Shown here: positions 41,537 to 49,904 of the stretch, one piece after another | Numbering within the stretch: position 1 is the first letter of the stretch | How the letters are laid out: every line of letters starts with the position of its first letter | DNA from: Amycolatopsis marina | Lineage (GTDB): Bacteria; Actinomycetota; Actinomycetes; Mycobacteriales; Pseudonocardiaceae | DNA: 64,000 bases | Direction: 5' to 3' | NCBI RefSeq assembly: GCF_900111885.1 | Contig: NZ_FOKG01000001.1 | Coordinates: forward strand, 186,001 to 250,000 | Made by a program: the position numbers and the translations under genes | The notes under the pieces: generated by a model | What the model saw: the letters and a program-made list of their open reading frames with translations, nothing else | What the model was told of the DNA's origin: nothing | Databases searched by the model: none

Positions 41537-42754
41537 TTGAGCAGCAAGGTACCCGTGTTGCAGCGGCATGGCGTCCGCGCCGCCGACGCCGCCGAGATGC
41601 GGCGGCACACCACCCATTCCAGGTGGCTGCTCGTCGTGCTCGGCATGACCGCCCTTGCGTTCATCCTGATCTGGCCCGGCTTCCTCGACCTGCACGTCTA
41701 CCGCGCAGGCGGTTACGCGTGGCTGCACGGCATCGGGCTCTACTCGGACCAGTTCCCGGGCCTGGTCCCCGGCATGCCCCTGCCGTTCACCTACCCGCCG
41801 TTCGCCGCGATCGTGTTCGCGCCGGTATGGCTGCTGCCGTGGCACGTGGCGAAAGTACTGATCACCACCATCAGTGTGCTCGGCCTGCTCGCGGCCACGC
41901 TCACGGTCAGCGGCCGGTTGTACGGGCGCCGGACCGTCTCCGTGGTCGTCGGCGTCGGGGCTGCCGCTGCCTGGGCGCTGTTCGAGCCCGCGAGGCAGAC
42001 CATCAGCTTCGGGCAGATCAACCTCATCCTGATGGGCCTGGTGGCACTGGACTGCCTGCTGCCCCGCACGCGCTGGCCACGAGGGCTGCTGATCGGCCTC
42101 GCCAGTGCGATCAAGCTGACGCCCGCTGTGTTCGTGCTGTACTTCCTGGCCCGTAAGCAGTACCGAGCGGCCGCGGTGAGCTTCGGCTCCTTTGTCGGGT
42201 TCGGCCTGTTCGCCTGGGCATTGGCACCCTCGGACACCGCGCGATACTGGTTCGACTCCCTGCTCGACCCCGAACGCATCGGCGGGCTGGCGTACGCGTT
42301 CAACCAGAACATTCGGGCCGTGCTGTACCGGCTGCTGCCGGAGGGCACCCTGCAGACCGGGCTGTGGATGGCACTCGTCGCGGTCGCACTGGTGCTCGCC
42401 TGGATGGCTGCCCGCCGCGCACTGGCGGCAGGCGACCAAGTCAACGCACTGCTGGCCATTGCCCTGTTCGGACTGCTGGCGTCACCGGTGAGCTGGTCAC
42501 ACCACTGGGTGTGGATCATTCCGGCCGCCATCGTGCTGGTCCGATGGGCACAACGCAGTGGCATCGGCGTGCGAATCGTGGCCGGGCTGGTCCTCGTGGT
42601 GTTCGCGATCGGTCCGCACAGCCACCTCCCGCAGACCCATGATCTGGAACTCCAGTGGACGTGGTGGCAGCACCTGCTCGGCTCCAGCTACGTCATCATC
42701 GGCGTCGTCGCCCTGCTCTTGTTGGCCCTTCGCCGACCGTCTGACCAGCACTGA
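41537..42754 (+). CDS. GT87 polyprenyl-phosphate-mannose mannosyltransferase, copy 2
   Basis: A 405-residue paralog of the preceding gene: FLDLHVYRAGGYAWLHGIG, FEPARQTISFGQINLILMG and LLPRTRWPRGLLIGLAS are nearly identical to copy 1, and both end with WWQHLLGSSYV. About ten membrane helices are present. It is a tandem duplication 75 bp downstream on the same strand, so the two are probably co-expressed yet may add different mannose residues. TTG 41537 is chosen by alignment; GTG 41555 with AAGG upstream is possible. Confidence 0.9.
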   Translation: MSSKVPVLQRHGVRAADAAEMRRHTTHSRWLLVVLGMTALAFILIWPGFLDLHVYRAGGYAWLHGIGLYSDQFPGLVPGMPLPFTYPPFAAIVFAPVWLLPWHVAKVLITTISVLGLLAATLTVSGRLYGRRTVSVVVGVGAAAAWALFEPARQTISFGQINLILMGLVALDCLLPRTRWPRGLLIGLASAIKLTPAVFVLYFLARKQYRAAAVSFGSFVGFGLFAWALAPSDTARYWFDSLLDPERIGGLAYAFNQNIRAVLYRLLPEGTLQTGLWMALVAVALVLAWMAARRALAAGDQVNALLAIALFGLLASPVSWSHHWVWIIPAAIVLVRWAQRSGIGVRIVAGLVLVVFAIGPHSHLPQTHDLELQWTWWQHLLGSSYVIIGVVALLLLALRRPSDQH

Positions 42755-42833
42755 TAGCTGACGCGGCTGGCGCCCTGCTTACCCGACAGTGGTAGCGCGG
42801 GTCGGCGGTGCCAAAATCGCGGATACCGCTTAC

Positions 42834-43418
42834 TCAGTCGCGCGTACTTGCCCTACGGGAGACCCCAAGCGCCCGGACGTCGATCGTGAGCGGCGCCGGT
42901 GTCGCCAGCACGACCTTCTCGGCACCCTCGGCATCCAGCTCGTACTCACCCTCCACGAGACGATATGTCGACAGACTCACCGGCGGTTCGACGTCGATCA
43001 ACCAGTAGCTGGGGATGCCGGCCTCGGCATACTCCGCGAACTTGACCACCCTGTCGGTGCGCGAGGAGCCCGGCGAAATCACCTCGACGGCGACCAGAAC
43101 GTCCTCGGCGCGAAGACGAGACGGACCGGTGTCGCCAATCGAACTGGGTATCACCAGCACGTCCGGAACGCGCACGGTGGCGACCTGCCCGCCTGCGATC
43201 ACCACATCCATGTCCATGACCGGCTCGAACTCCGGCGGGAGCTGGTCGTTCAGCTGGCCCCACAACCGTGCCGCGGCTCGCTGATGCCCGAATACGGGCT
43301 TCGGACTCACCTGCAGAACCCCCTCCACAAGCTCAATGTGCTGGGAGTTGTCCTCCGGCAGGGCAATCCAGTCGTCGAGCGACAAGCGCTCGCCCGACGT
43401 CCATGAGTCCAGGCTCAC
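42834..43418 (-). CDS. Uma2-family (DUF820) endonuclease-like protein
   Basis: A 194-residue protein with the PD-(D/E)XK-like Uma2 fold. Landmarks are MSLDEWIALPEDNSQHIELVEGVLQVSPKPVFGHQ-type sequence (seen as DDWIALPEDNSQHIELVEG and VSPKPVFGHQ), VRVPDVLVIP and the catalytic core LVAVEVISPGSSRTDRVVKFAEYAEAGIPSYWLID, where Asp and the ExK-like residues sit. GGAGG lies 8 nt before GTG 43418. These proteins are abundant in actinobacteria and of unknown role. Confidence 0.88.
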   Translation of the reverse strand: MSLDSWTSGERLSLDDWIALPEDNSQHIELVEGVLQVSPKPVFGHQRAAARLWGQLNDQLPPEFEPVMDMDVVIAGGQVATVRVPDVLVIPSSIGDTGPSRLRAEDVLVAVEVISPGSSRTDRVVKFAEYAEAGIPSYWLIDVEPPVSLSTYRLVEGEYELDAEGAEKVVLATPAPLTIDVRALGVSRRASTRD

Positions 43419-43565
43419 CGCGACCACCTCCTCTTCTCCCCAGTGACAACCAGTGTGGCACGAAGCACCGACAGGGACCTGCGTGTGCCGTCCACGCACA
43501 CGTGTTTGCCTGCCGTGTGCAGGTGTGTGCCGCCGATGCACGCGGCGACAGGCGTCCACGTCGAT

Positions 43566-44327
43566 TCACGGTTTACAGCTCAGGTCCGCGATCAGTTCAA
43601 GGGAATCGGTGGTGCCAAGAGCCTCGGCCAGAATGGTGCTGAGCGCCGTTCGGTAAGACGCGAGGTCGTCCTTCTCCTCCAGGTAGAGGGTCACGCCGTG
43701 GTTCTCCACGAACACGATGCTCGGTTCGCCGCTGAACTCCAGTAACAGGAAAGGACCGCGTAGACCCGGGTGCACTCCGGCCCGCAGCGGCACCACCCGG
43801 TGCAAGACACTCTCGTCGAGCACCGACAGATACTGAACGTCCTGACGGCGCAGGAGGCCTCTCCTCGCCATTCGGGAGCGCACCAGTCCGTTCAGTTCGG
43901 CGTCGGTCATGGTCGGGTTGATCCCGCGGATGACGGCCGTCGCATACTCGGCCGTCTGCAGCAGCCCCGGCACGAGCGCGAGTTCGTAGTTCTGAATGCG
44001 CGTCGCCCTCGCCTCGAAGTCGAGGAAAGCCCGCCAGTCCGGCAGCCCAGAACGCTGGCTCTGCCACCAGCCCTGTTCGTCGGATTTCCTTACCAGTTCC
44101 AGAATTGTGTTCCGTCGGCGTTCGGGGACGCGGTAGAGACCCAGCAGCGCGGCTACGTCTTCTGACTCCAATCCCCGGTGTCCGGTTTCCAGTCTGCTGA
44201 TCTTGCTGGGAGACATACCGAGGAGGTGTGCCACCTCGGCGCCAGTCATACCGGCTTGCTCGCGCAGCTTGCGCAGCTCGGTCGAGACCTGGCGGGAGCG
44301 CACGCTCGTGCTCTGGATCGGGGGCAT
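43566..44327 (-). CDS. XRE-family regulator with DUF5753 domain
   Basis: A 253-residue transcription factor. Residues ~10-65 form an XRE helix-turn-helix (LRKLREQAGMTGAEVAHLLGMSPSKISRLETG) and the rest the DUF5753 domain, with WWQSQRS, YELALVPGLLQTAEYATAVIRG and LDESVLHRVV. Such regulators pair with DUF397 proteins and often act in development or antibiotic control. It is divergent from the operon holding the AAC(2')-like acetyltransferase, 111 bp away, so it may repress it. No DUF397 gene is adjacent. Confidence 0.93.
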   Translation of the reverse strand: MPPIQSTSVRSRQVSTELRKLREQAGMTGAEVAHLLGMSPSKISRLETGHRGLESEDVAALLGLYRVPERRRNTILELVRKSDEQGWWQSQRSGLPDWRAFLDFEARATRIQNYELALVPGLLQTAEYATAVIRGINPTMTDAELNGLVRSRMARRGLLRRQDVQYLSVLDESVLHRVVPLRAGVHPGLRGPFLLLEFSGEPSIVFVENHGVTLYLEEKDDLASYRTALSTILAEALGTTDSLELIADLSCKP

Positions 44328-44438
44328 GGTCCAGTATTTCCCCGCGTGCAAGCCGCGCCGCAATGACACAAACGGAGTACTTGCTTGCACCTGTGGCAAC
44401 GTGCCAGCGTTCGGCCGATGGCCGAACGGGGAGGTTGA

Positions 44439-44735
44439 GTGCTCGAAAGAGAGAACGACGTCACTCGCGAGTTGTGTCTGCGCACACTCGCCCAGTATGT
44501 CCGGGAGGATGGTCCGCGCCTTTTCGCGATCTACGGCGTATACCACTCGCTACCACTGGAAACGGTCTGTGGCTGGGGATTGGAGTGGGACGCCGACCAT
44601 GGCGGAGCGGTCTTCTACGACCCCGACACCAGGCTCACGTGGCGTGCCGATTCGGCACAGAAAGTATTACAACGCTATCGGATGGTCGCTGATGCTCGCA
44701 TTGTCCTTGGGGCAAGGGGCAGGCTTGAGCCGTGA
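44439..44735 (+). CDS. hypothetical protein coupled to AAC(2')-like gene
   Basis: A 98-residue protein not resembling any family I recognise. It contains LCLRTLAQYVREDG, GVYHSLPLETVCGWGLEWDADHGGAV, a short beta-rich stretch FYDPDTRLTWRADS, and a helical end. GTG 44439 has GGGGAGG 4 nt upstream. Its stop overlaps the GTG of the acetyltransferase gene by 4 bp, a sign of coupled translation. It could be a specificity subunit or a leader ORF. It is divergent from the XRE regulator. Confidence 0.72.
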   Translation: MLERENDVTRELCLRTLAQYVREDGPRLFAIYGVYHSLPLETVCGWGLEWDADHGGAVFYDPDTRLTWRADSAQKVLQRYRMVADARIVLGARGRLEP

Positions 44736-45265
44736 CGCAAACACTTTCCACAGACGACCTGGACAAGCAGGCACTCGAAGAACTCCGCCTCCTACTGGAT
44801 CTCGCATTTCGCGGTGAATTCTCGGAGCACGACTGGGCGCATACTCTCGGCGGCTGGCACGCGATGGTGCGCCACGGGGACGAACTCGTGGCGCATGCGG
44901 CCGTCATTCCGCGCACCGTGCGAATCGGCATGCGTACGTTCCGCACCGGTTATGTGGAGGGCATGGCAACGCATCCGGCCCACCGTCGGCGAGGCCACGC
45001 GAACACACTGATGGAGGCCGTGAACGAACACATCCGCTCGACATACGACCTGGGCGCGTTGTCCGACGGCACGGAAATCGACGGATTCTACCAACGGCAC
45101 GGCTGGGTGACCTGGTTCGGCAGGTCCTCTGTGGACAGAAAGGACGGCTGGACCGCGACCCCGGAGGAGGACGGCAGCATTCTCGTGCTGCGGACCCCCG
45201 CTACCGCCAGGGTGGACCTGACCGCACCGATCGCCTGCGACTGGCGGCCCGGTGACGTCTGGTGA
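44732..45265 (+). CDS. aac(2'): aminoglycoside 2'-N-acetyltransferase AAC(2')-I family
   Basis: A 177-residue GNAT protein closely matching the mycobacterial AAC(2')-I enzymes that acetylate the 2'-amine of aminoglycosides. The family landmarks all occur in order: SEHDWAHTLGGWHAM, ELVAHAAVIPR, the acetyl-CoA part YVEGMATHPAHRRRGHAN, LGALSDGT, the FYQRHGWVTWFGRSS segment, and the C-terminal CDWRPGDVW. It overlaps the preceding ORF by 4 bp. In mycobacteria this enzyme is chromosomal and may also modify cell-wall sugars, so resistance is not certain. Confidence 0.88.
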   Translation: MTQTLSTDDLDKQALEELRLLLDLAFRGEFSEHDWAHTLGGWHAMVRHGDELVAHAAVIPRTVRIGMRTFRTGYVEGMATHPAHRRRGHANTLMEAVNEHIRSTYDLGALSDGTEIDGFYQRHGWVTWFGRSSVDRKDGWTATPEEDGSILVLRTPATARVDLTAPIACDWRPGDVW

Positions 45266-45274
45266 ACCTCACCG

Positions 45275-46867
45275 CTAACGGTCCACGTGGATGTCCATTC
45301 CCGGTCCCATCGGTAGATCCGCGAAGTAGAACACGCTCAGGATCACCGCCCAGACCGTCCAGAAAGGAACGACGAACGGGACCATCTTCGCGATCACCGT
45401 GCCGAGTCCGGCGCCCGGCTGGTAACGCCGGACGAAGGTGAGCAGCACGATCATGTAGGGGTTCAGCGGGGTCATCACCTGCGTCGCCGAGTCTCCTACG
45501 CGGAAGGCTGCCTGCGTGAACCCTGGCTCGAAACCCAGCAGCAGGAACATCGGCACGAACACGCTCGCCATCAGGGTCCACAGACTCGACCCCGAGATGA
45601 TGAACAGGTTCAGCAACGAGGCGAGAATCATGAAGCCCAGCAACGCCGCGTACCCGGTGAGTCCGATGTCCTGCAGGAAGTTCGCACCGGTCACGGCCAG
45701 CCAGGCACCGATGTTGGTCCAGGAGAACAGGGCGATGAACTGGCCGAGCATGAAGGCCAGCACGATGAACCCGGACAGGTCCTTGAGTGCCTTCCCCATC
45801 AGCACCGGCACGTCGGCGGCCTTGGTTATGGCGCCGACAGCGATGCCGTAGGCGAGTCCGGGCACGAAGAACGCCAGGAACACCAGGGTGGTCACCGAGT
45901 CGAGCAGGGGCGACTTCGGCAGAAAACCGCCGTCCTCGTTGCGCAGTGGCGAGCCCGGCGCCAGTACCAGCACGAGGATCGCGGCGACCAGACCCAGCAG
46001 GGTCAGCCCGGCCAGCCGGAGTGCGCGGCGCTCCCTCGGTTCCAGTTCGACCGAGAGCGCGGTGCCCTCCGGCTTGACCGGCCCGGTGAAGTCACCGCTG
46101 ACGTCATCGGGTACCTCGTCGCGCGGAAAGTTGTTGCGCTCCAACGAGGGCTCTACGACCTTCGCGATGATGAATCCCGCCATCAGGCTGAGCAGGATCG
46201 CGGCGACGACGTTGAAGAAGTAGTTGGAGACCGGCGTGACCGTCGTTCCGGGGTCGGGCAGGGTCGCGGCGACCGAGTTGCTGATTCCCGCGAACAACGC
46301 GTCGAGACTGGTCACCAGGACGGAGGTGGAGTAGCCCGCACCGGCGGCGGCGAATCCGCCGATCAATCCGGCGACCGGATGCCGCCCCGCGGCCTTGAAC
46401 ACCATGGCGGCCAGCGGCGGGATGATGATGAACGCGGAGTCGGCCATGATGCTGCCGGTGACGCCGATGAAGCCGAGCGCATAGGGCAGCAGCCAGCGCG
46501 GTGCTTTGCGGAACGCCAACCGGATCACCGCGGAGAGCATTCCCGTCCGCTCGGCCATCCCCACACCGAGCATGATCGTGACGACCGTCTGCAGCGGCGG
46601 GAACTCGATGAAGTTCTTCGCCAGGCCGGTGAACAGGAACCGCACGCCCTCGCCGCTGAACGCGCCCCGGATCGGTGTCGCCTCGTCCTCACCGGGAATC
46701 AGCACCGACACGTTGAACGCCGCCATCACCGTGGCGATCAGACCGACCAGCAAGGTCAGCAGTGCGAACAGGATGAACGGCTCGGGTAGCCGGTTGCCCG
46801 CGCGTTCGATCCGGTTGAGCACCCGGTCCAGCCGGGTCTGCTCGGGCTGCTGCATGGCCTTTGACAT
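45275..46867 (-). CDS. abgT: AbgT-family p-aminobenzoyl-glutamate transporter
   Basis: A 530-residue integral membrane transporter for p-aminobenzoyl-glutamate, a folate breakdown product, with about 11-12 helices. Family landmarks are NRLPEPFILFALLTLLVG, MADSAFIIIPPLAAMVFKAAGRHP and VGDSATQVMTPLNPYMIVLL. Some members act as drug (sulfonamide) exporters. ATG 46867 lies 7 nt after GGGGG; a GTG one codon earlier is possible. It follows the AbgB-like hydrolase gene by 52 bp, forming an uptake-and-cleavage pair. Confidence 0.94.
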   Translation of the reverse strand: MSKAMQQPEQTRLDRVLNRIERAGNRLPEPFILFALLTLLVGLIATVMAAFNVSVLIPGEDEATPIRGAFSGEGVRFLFTGLAKNFIEFPPLQTVVTIMLGVGMAERTGMLSAVIRLAFRKAPRWLLPYALGFIGVTGSIMADSAFIIIPPLAAMVFKAAGRHPVAGLIGGFAAAGAGYSTSVLVTSLDALFAGISNSVAATLPDPGTTVTPVSNYFFNVVAAILLSLMAGFIIAKVVEPSLERNNFPRDEVPDDVSGDFTGPVKPEGTALSVELEPRERRALRLAGLTLLGLVAAILVLVLAPGSPLRNEDGGFLPKSPLLDSVTTLVFLAFFVPGLAYGIAVGAITKAADVPVLMGKALKDLSGFIVLAFMLGQFIALFSWTNIGAWLAVTGANFLQDIGLTGYAALLGFMILASLLNLFIISGSSLWTLMASVFVPMFLLLGFEPGFTQAAFRVGDSATQVMTPLNPYMIVLLTFVRRYQPGAGLGTVIAKMVPFVVPFWTVWAVILSVFYFADLPMGPGMDIHVDR

Positions 46868-46919
46868 CACGCCACCCCCAGGTCGGTGCTGTGCTCCGGT
46901 ATCGAAGGTCCGGCTGCGC

Positions 46920-48248
46920 TCAGGTGAAGAACTCGGGCACGTCGAGCGGTCCGCCCGCGTCCTCGAACTCGCGGTGTGTCGCCGCGCGCAACTCGTTGTC
47001 AGCCAGGTAGTCGACCGCGGTCAGCGCCAGCCCGAGCGCTCCGTCCACAACGGCCCTGTCCCCGCTCGGCGAACCGGCCGCAGCGGCAAACTCCTTGGTG
47101 TGCAAGGCAACCGTGGGCTCGGAGACCGCGATCATCGGGTGGATGGCCGGCATGCGGTAGCTGAGGTTGCCGAGATCGGTGGAACCGGTGAGGAAGTCGG
47201 GCACTACCCCGGGCGGCAACGGCTTGCGCCCGCACGGTTCCTGATTGACGGCCCATCTTCCCGCCAGTGCATGGTTGAACCTGATCGGCAGGTACGGCGG
47301 CTGCGCGTCCCACGCGAGTTCGACGCCGCAACCGGTGACTTCGGCCGCACCCCGGGCGATGGCTGCAAGCCGGTCCGCGAGGTCCCGCAGGGTCTCCGGT
47401 CGCATGGAACGCAGGTAGAACAGCAGTGCGGCACGCTCGGGAACCACGTTCGGCCGTGCTCCGCCGTCGGTGAAGACGCCGTGCACCCGGTCGCCGGGCG
47501 GCAGGTGCTGACGCAGCGCGGCGACTCCCTGGTACGCCGTGACGGCCGCGTCCAGTGCGTTGCGGCCCATGAAGGGCTGTGCCGCCGCATGGGCGCCGAC
47601 GCCGTGAAAGATCATTTCGAGCTGGCGGCGACCGAGGAACGGATGCAGCGCGATGTCGTGGCTGAACGGGTGCAGCATGATTACGGCGTCGACGTCGTCG
47701 AAGACTCCCGCCCTGGCCAGGGTTTCCTTGCCGCCACCGCCCTCCTCGGCGGGAGTGCCGATCAGCGAGACACGGCCACCAGCGGCGGTGATGACGGAGG
47801 CCGCGCCGAGGAAGCCGCCGACCGCGGTGGTGCAGATGATGTTGTGCCCGCAGGCGTGCCCGATGCCGGGCAACGCGTCGTACTCGGCGAGCACCGCGAT
47901 GTGCGGGCCAGCTGTTCCCGCGCTCGCCCGCATCGCCGTGTCCAGGCCGCCGAGGCCGATCTCCGCATGGTGCCCGTGTCGCTCCAACAGGGCCGCGACC
48001 TCGCGAACCGACCGGTGTTCGGCGAAGCCGACCTCGGGGTTGGCATGCAGGTCCCGGCTGAGCGCGACCAGGTCGTCACCGTGCTCGCTCACTGCGGCGG
48101 TGACCTGCTCGCGTAGTGCGGCAGGCGCCCCGGCATGGTCCGAGCCGGGAGGCTCGGCCTTGGCAACGGCGTCGGCGGTCGCGGCGGTCAGGGACCGCAG
48201 ATAGCTGTCGTCGGGTGGTTCGGGAGCCGTATGGGTTGCACCTGTCAC
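46920..48248 (-). CDS. M20-family amidohydrolase (AbgB-like p-aminobenzoyl-glutamate hydrolase)
   Basis: A 442-residue M20 metallopeptidase-like amidohydrolase that likely cleaves p-aminobenzoyl-glutamate imported by AbgT. Landmarks are ALSRDLHANPEVGFAEH, LAEYDALPGIGHACGHNI with the metal His/Asp, TPAEEGGGGKE with the catalytic Glu, HPFSHDIA and the dimerisation region GVGAHAAAQPFMGRNALD. GTG 48248 is chosen: TAGTGT ends 7 nt before it, leaderless geometry. A GTG three codons earlier is the alternative. Related enzymes hydrolyse N-acyl or carbamoyl amino acids. Confidence 0.92.
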   Translation of the reverse strand: MTGATHTAPEPPDDSYLRSLTAATADAVAKAEPPGSDHAGAPAALREQVTAAVSEHGDDLVALSRDLHANPEVGFAEHRSVREVAALLERHGHHAEIGLGGLDTAMRASAGTAGPHIAVLAEYDALPGIGHACGHNIICTTAVGGFLGAASVITAAGGRVSLIGTPAEEGGGGKETLARAGVFDDVDAVIMLHPFSHDIALHPFLGRRQLEMIFHGVGAHAAAQPFMGRNALDAAVTAYQGVAALRQHLPPGDRVHGVFTDGGARPNVVPERAALLFYLRSMRPETLRDLADRLAAIARGAAEVTGCGVELAWDAQPPYLPIRFNHALAGRWAVNQEPCGRKPLPPGVVPDFLTGSTDLGNLSYRMPAIHPMIAVSEPTVALHTKEFAAAAGSPSGDRAVVDGALGLALTAVDYLADNELRAATHREFEDAGGPLDVPEFFT

Positions 48249-48305
48249 CCGCCGCACACTAACCCGACCGGCGGCGGTGATCCACAGATCTGTCCGCTAT
48301 GTGCG

Positions 48306-48734
48306 TTAGTCGTCGAAACGACCTCTGCGCCCCTTCTTCACATCGCTGCGCCGCTTCTTCGCCGCGATCCGCCGCTCCTTGGAGCCACGAGTCGGGCGGG
48401 TGGGCCTGCGGGGAGGCGGAGGTGGCGCCATTGCCTCCCGAAGGGTCGCGACCAGCCGCTCGCGCGCGGCCTCCCGGTTCGCGAGTTGCGCCCTGTGCTC
48501 GCTCGCGGCGATGGTCAGCACCCCGCCGGTGAGCCGCCCGCCGAGCCTGCGCAGCAGGCGCTCCCGCTGGTCGTCACGCAGCGACGGCGAGTTCGCCACG
48601 TCGAAGGAGAGCTCGACCCGGGAGTCCGTCGTGTTGACGCCCTGGCCCCCAGGACCCGACGAGCGGGAGAAGCGCTCGCTGAGCTCGCCGGCCGGGATCA
48701 CCAGCCGCGAGTTCACCCTGAGGTCGTCGGCCAT
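48306..48734 (-). CDS. arfB: alternative ribosome-rescue factor ArfB (YaeJ)
   Basis: A 142-residue peptidyl-tRNA hydrolase that frees stalled ribosomes. The release-factor-like domain holds RVNSRLVIPAGELSERFSRSSG with the catalytic GGQ at residues 29-31, and the C-terminus ends in the basic tail SKERRIAAKKRRSDVKKGRRGRF that enters the mRNA channel. ATG 48734 is used. A small hairpin (ACGCACA-4-TGTGCGT, 48769-48786) lies just upstream, after purM. Confidence 0.95.
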   Translation of the reverse strand: MADDLRVNSRLVIPAGELSERFSRSSGPGGQGVNTTDSRVELSFDVANSPSLRDDQRERLLRRLGGRLTGGVLTIAASEHRAQLANREAARERLVATLREAMAPPPPPRRPTRPTRGSKERRIAAKKRRSDVKKGRRGRFDD

Positions 48735-48802
48735 GGCGCCATTGTCCCCGATGTCGGCTGTGCGCAGAACGCACACACGTGTGCGTGAATGGCGAACTCG
48801 GG

Positions 48803-49873
48803 TCAGAAGCGGGGGTGGTCGCCGGAGAGGAGGGCGCGTTGGGCGTCGGGGTCGTCGGCGGGACCGACGTCGCCCAGGACCCATGCCGGGATGTGGCGGG
48901 CCGTGAGCACGGCGAGTGAGCGGTCGACGTCCTCGGGCGCGACGATCGCGACCATGCCGACGCCCATGTTGAACGTGCGCTCCATCTCGGCGCGGTCGAC
49001 CTTTCCGAGCTGCGCGATCAGCGCGAAGATCGAGGCCGGGGTCCAGGTGCCCCGCTCCAGACTCGCCCGCAGGCCACGCGGCATGACCCGCGCCAGGTTC
49101 GCCTCGAGTCCGCCACCGGTGATGTGCGCGAACGTCCGCACCTCGGCCTCCGCGACGAGCGCGAGGCAGTCGCGGGCGTAGATCTTGGTCGGTTCGAGCA
49201 GTTCCTCGCCCAGCGTCCTGCCGAGTTCCTCGACGTGCCCGCCCAGCGGCATCCTGGCGATGTCCAGCAGCACGTGCCTGGCGAGGGAGTAGCCGTTGGA
49301 GTGCAGCCCTGTCGAGCCCATCGCGATGGCCACGTCACCGGGGCGCACCCGGTCCGGGCCGAGCAGGCCCGACGCCTCGACAACACCGACACCAGTGGCG
49401 GAGATGTCGTAGTCACCCTCGCCCATCATCCCGGGGTGTTCGGCGGTCTCACCGCCGAGCAGGGCGCAGCCCGCCTGGACGCAGCCTTCGGCGATGCCCG
49501 AGACCAGCGCCTCGATCCGCGAGGGAACGACCTTGCCGACCGAGATGTAGTCCTGCAGGAACAGCGGTTCCGCCCCGGTGACCACGAGGTCGTCGACAAC
49601 CATCGCAACCAGGTCGATGCCGACGGTGTCGTGCTTGTCCAGCGCCTGAGCCACCGCGATCTTCGTACCGACACCGTCGGTGGACGACGCGAGCACGGGC
49701 TCGGTCCACCGGTCCAGCTTCAGGTTGAACAGGCCCGCGAACCCGCCGACACCACCCATCACCTCGGGGCGGGAAGCGCGCTCCGCATGCGGCTTGAGCA
49801 ACTCGACGGCTTCATCGCCCGCATCGATATCGACGCCTGCGGCTGCATAGGTAGCGCTCGTGGACTCGCTCAC
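48803..49873 (-). CDS. purM: phosphoribosylformylglycinamidine cyclo-ligase PurM
   Basis: A 356-residue enzyme closing the imidazole ring of AIR in purine synthesis, using ATP. Landmarks are TYAAAGVDIDAGDEAVELLK, LASSTDGVGTKIAVAQAL, GVGGFAGLF and the family core GGETAEHPGMMGEGDYDISATGVGVVE. The GTG start at 49873 fits the normal length. It follows purF by 31 bp on the same strand, a standard operon in actinobacteria. Confidence 0.97.
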   Translation of the reverse strand: MSESTSATYAAAGVDIDAGDEAVELLKPHAERASRPEVMGGVGGFAGLFNLKLDRWTEPVLASSTDGVGTKIAVAQALDKHDTVGIDLVAMVVDDLVVTGAEPLFLQDYISVGKVVPSRIEALVSGIAEGCVQAGCALLGGETAEHPGMMGEGDYDISATGVGVVEASGLLGPDRVRPGDVAIAMGSTGLHSNGYSLARHVLLDIARMPLGGHVEELGRTLGEELLEPTKIYARDCLALVAEAEVRTFAHITGGGLEANLARVMPRGLRASLERGTWTPASIFALIAQLGKVDRAEMERTFNMGVGMVAIVAPEDVDRSLAVLTARHIPAWVLGDVGPADDPDAQRALLSGDHPRF

Positions 49874-49904
49874 GAAGCGAACTCCGTCCTAAATTCTCGG
49901 ATGA

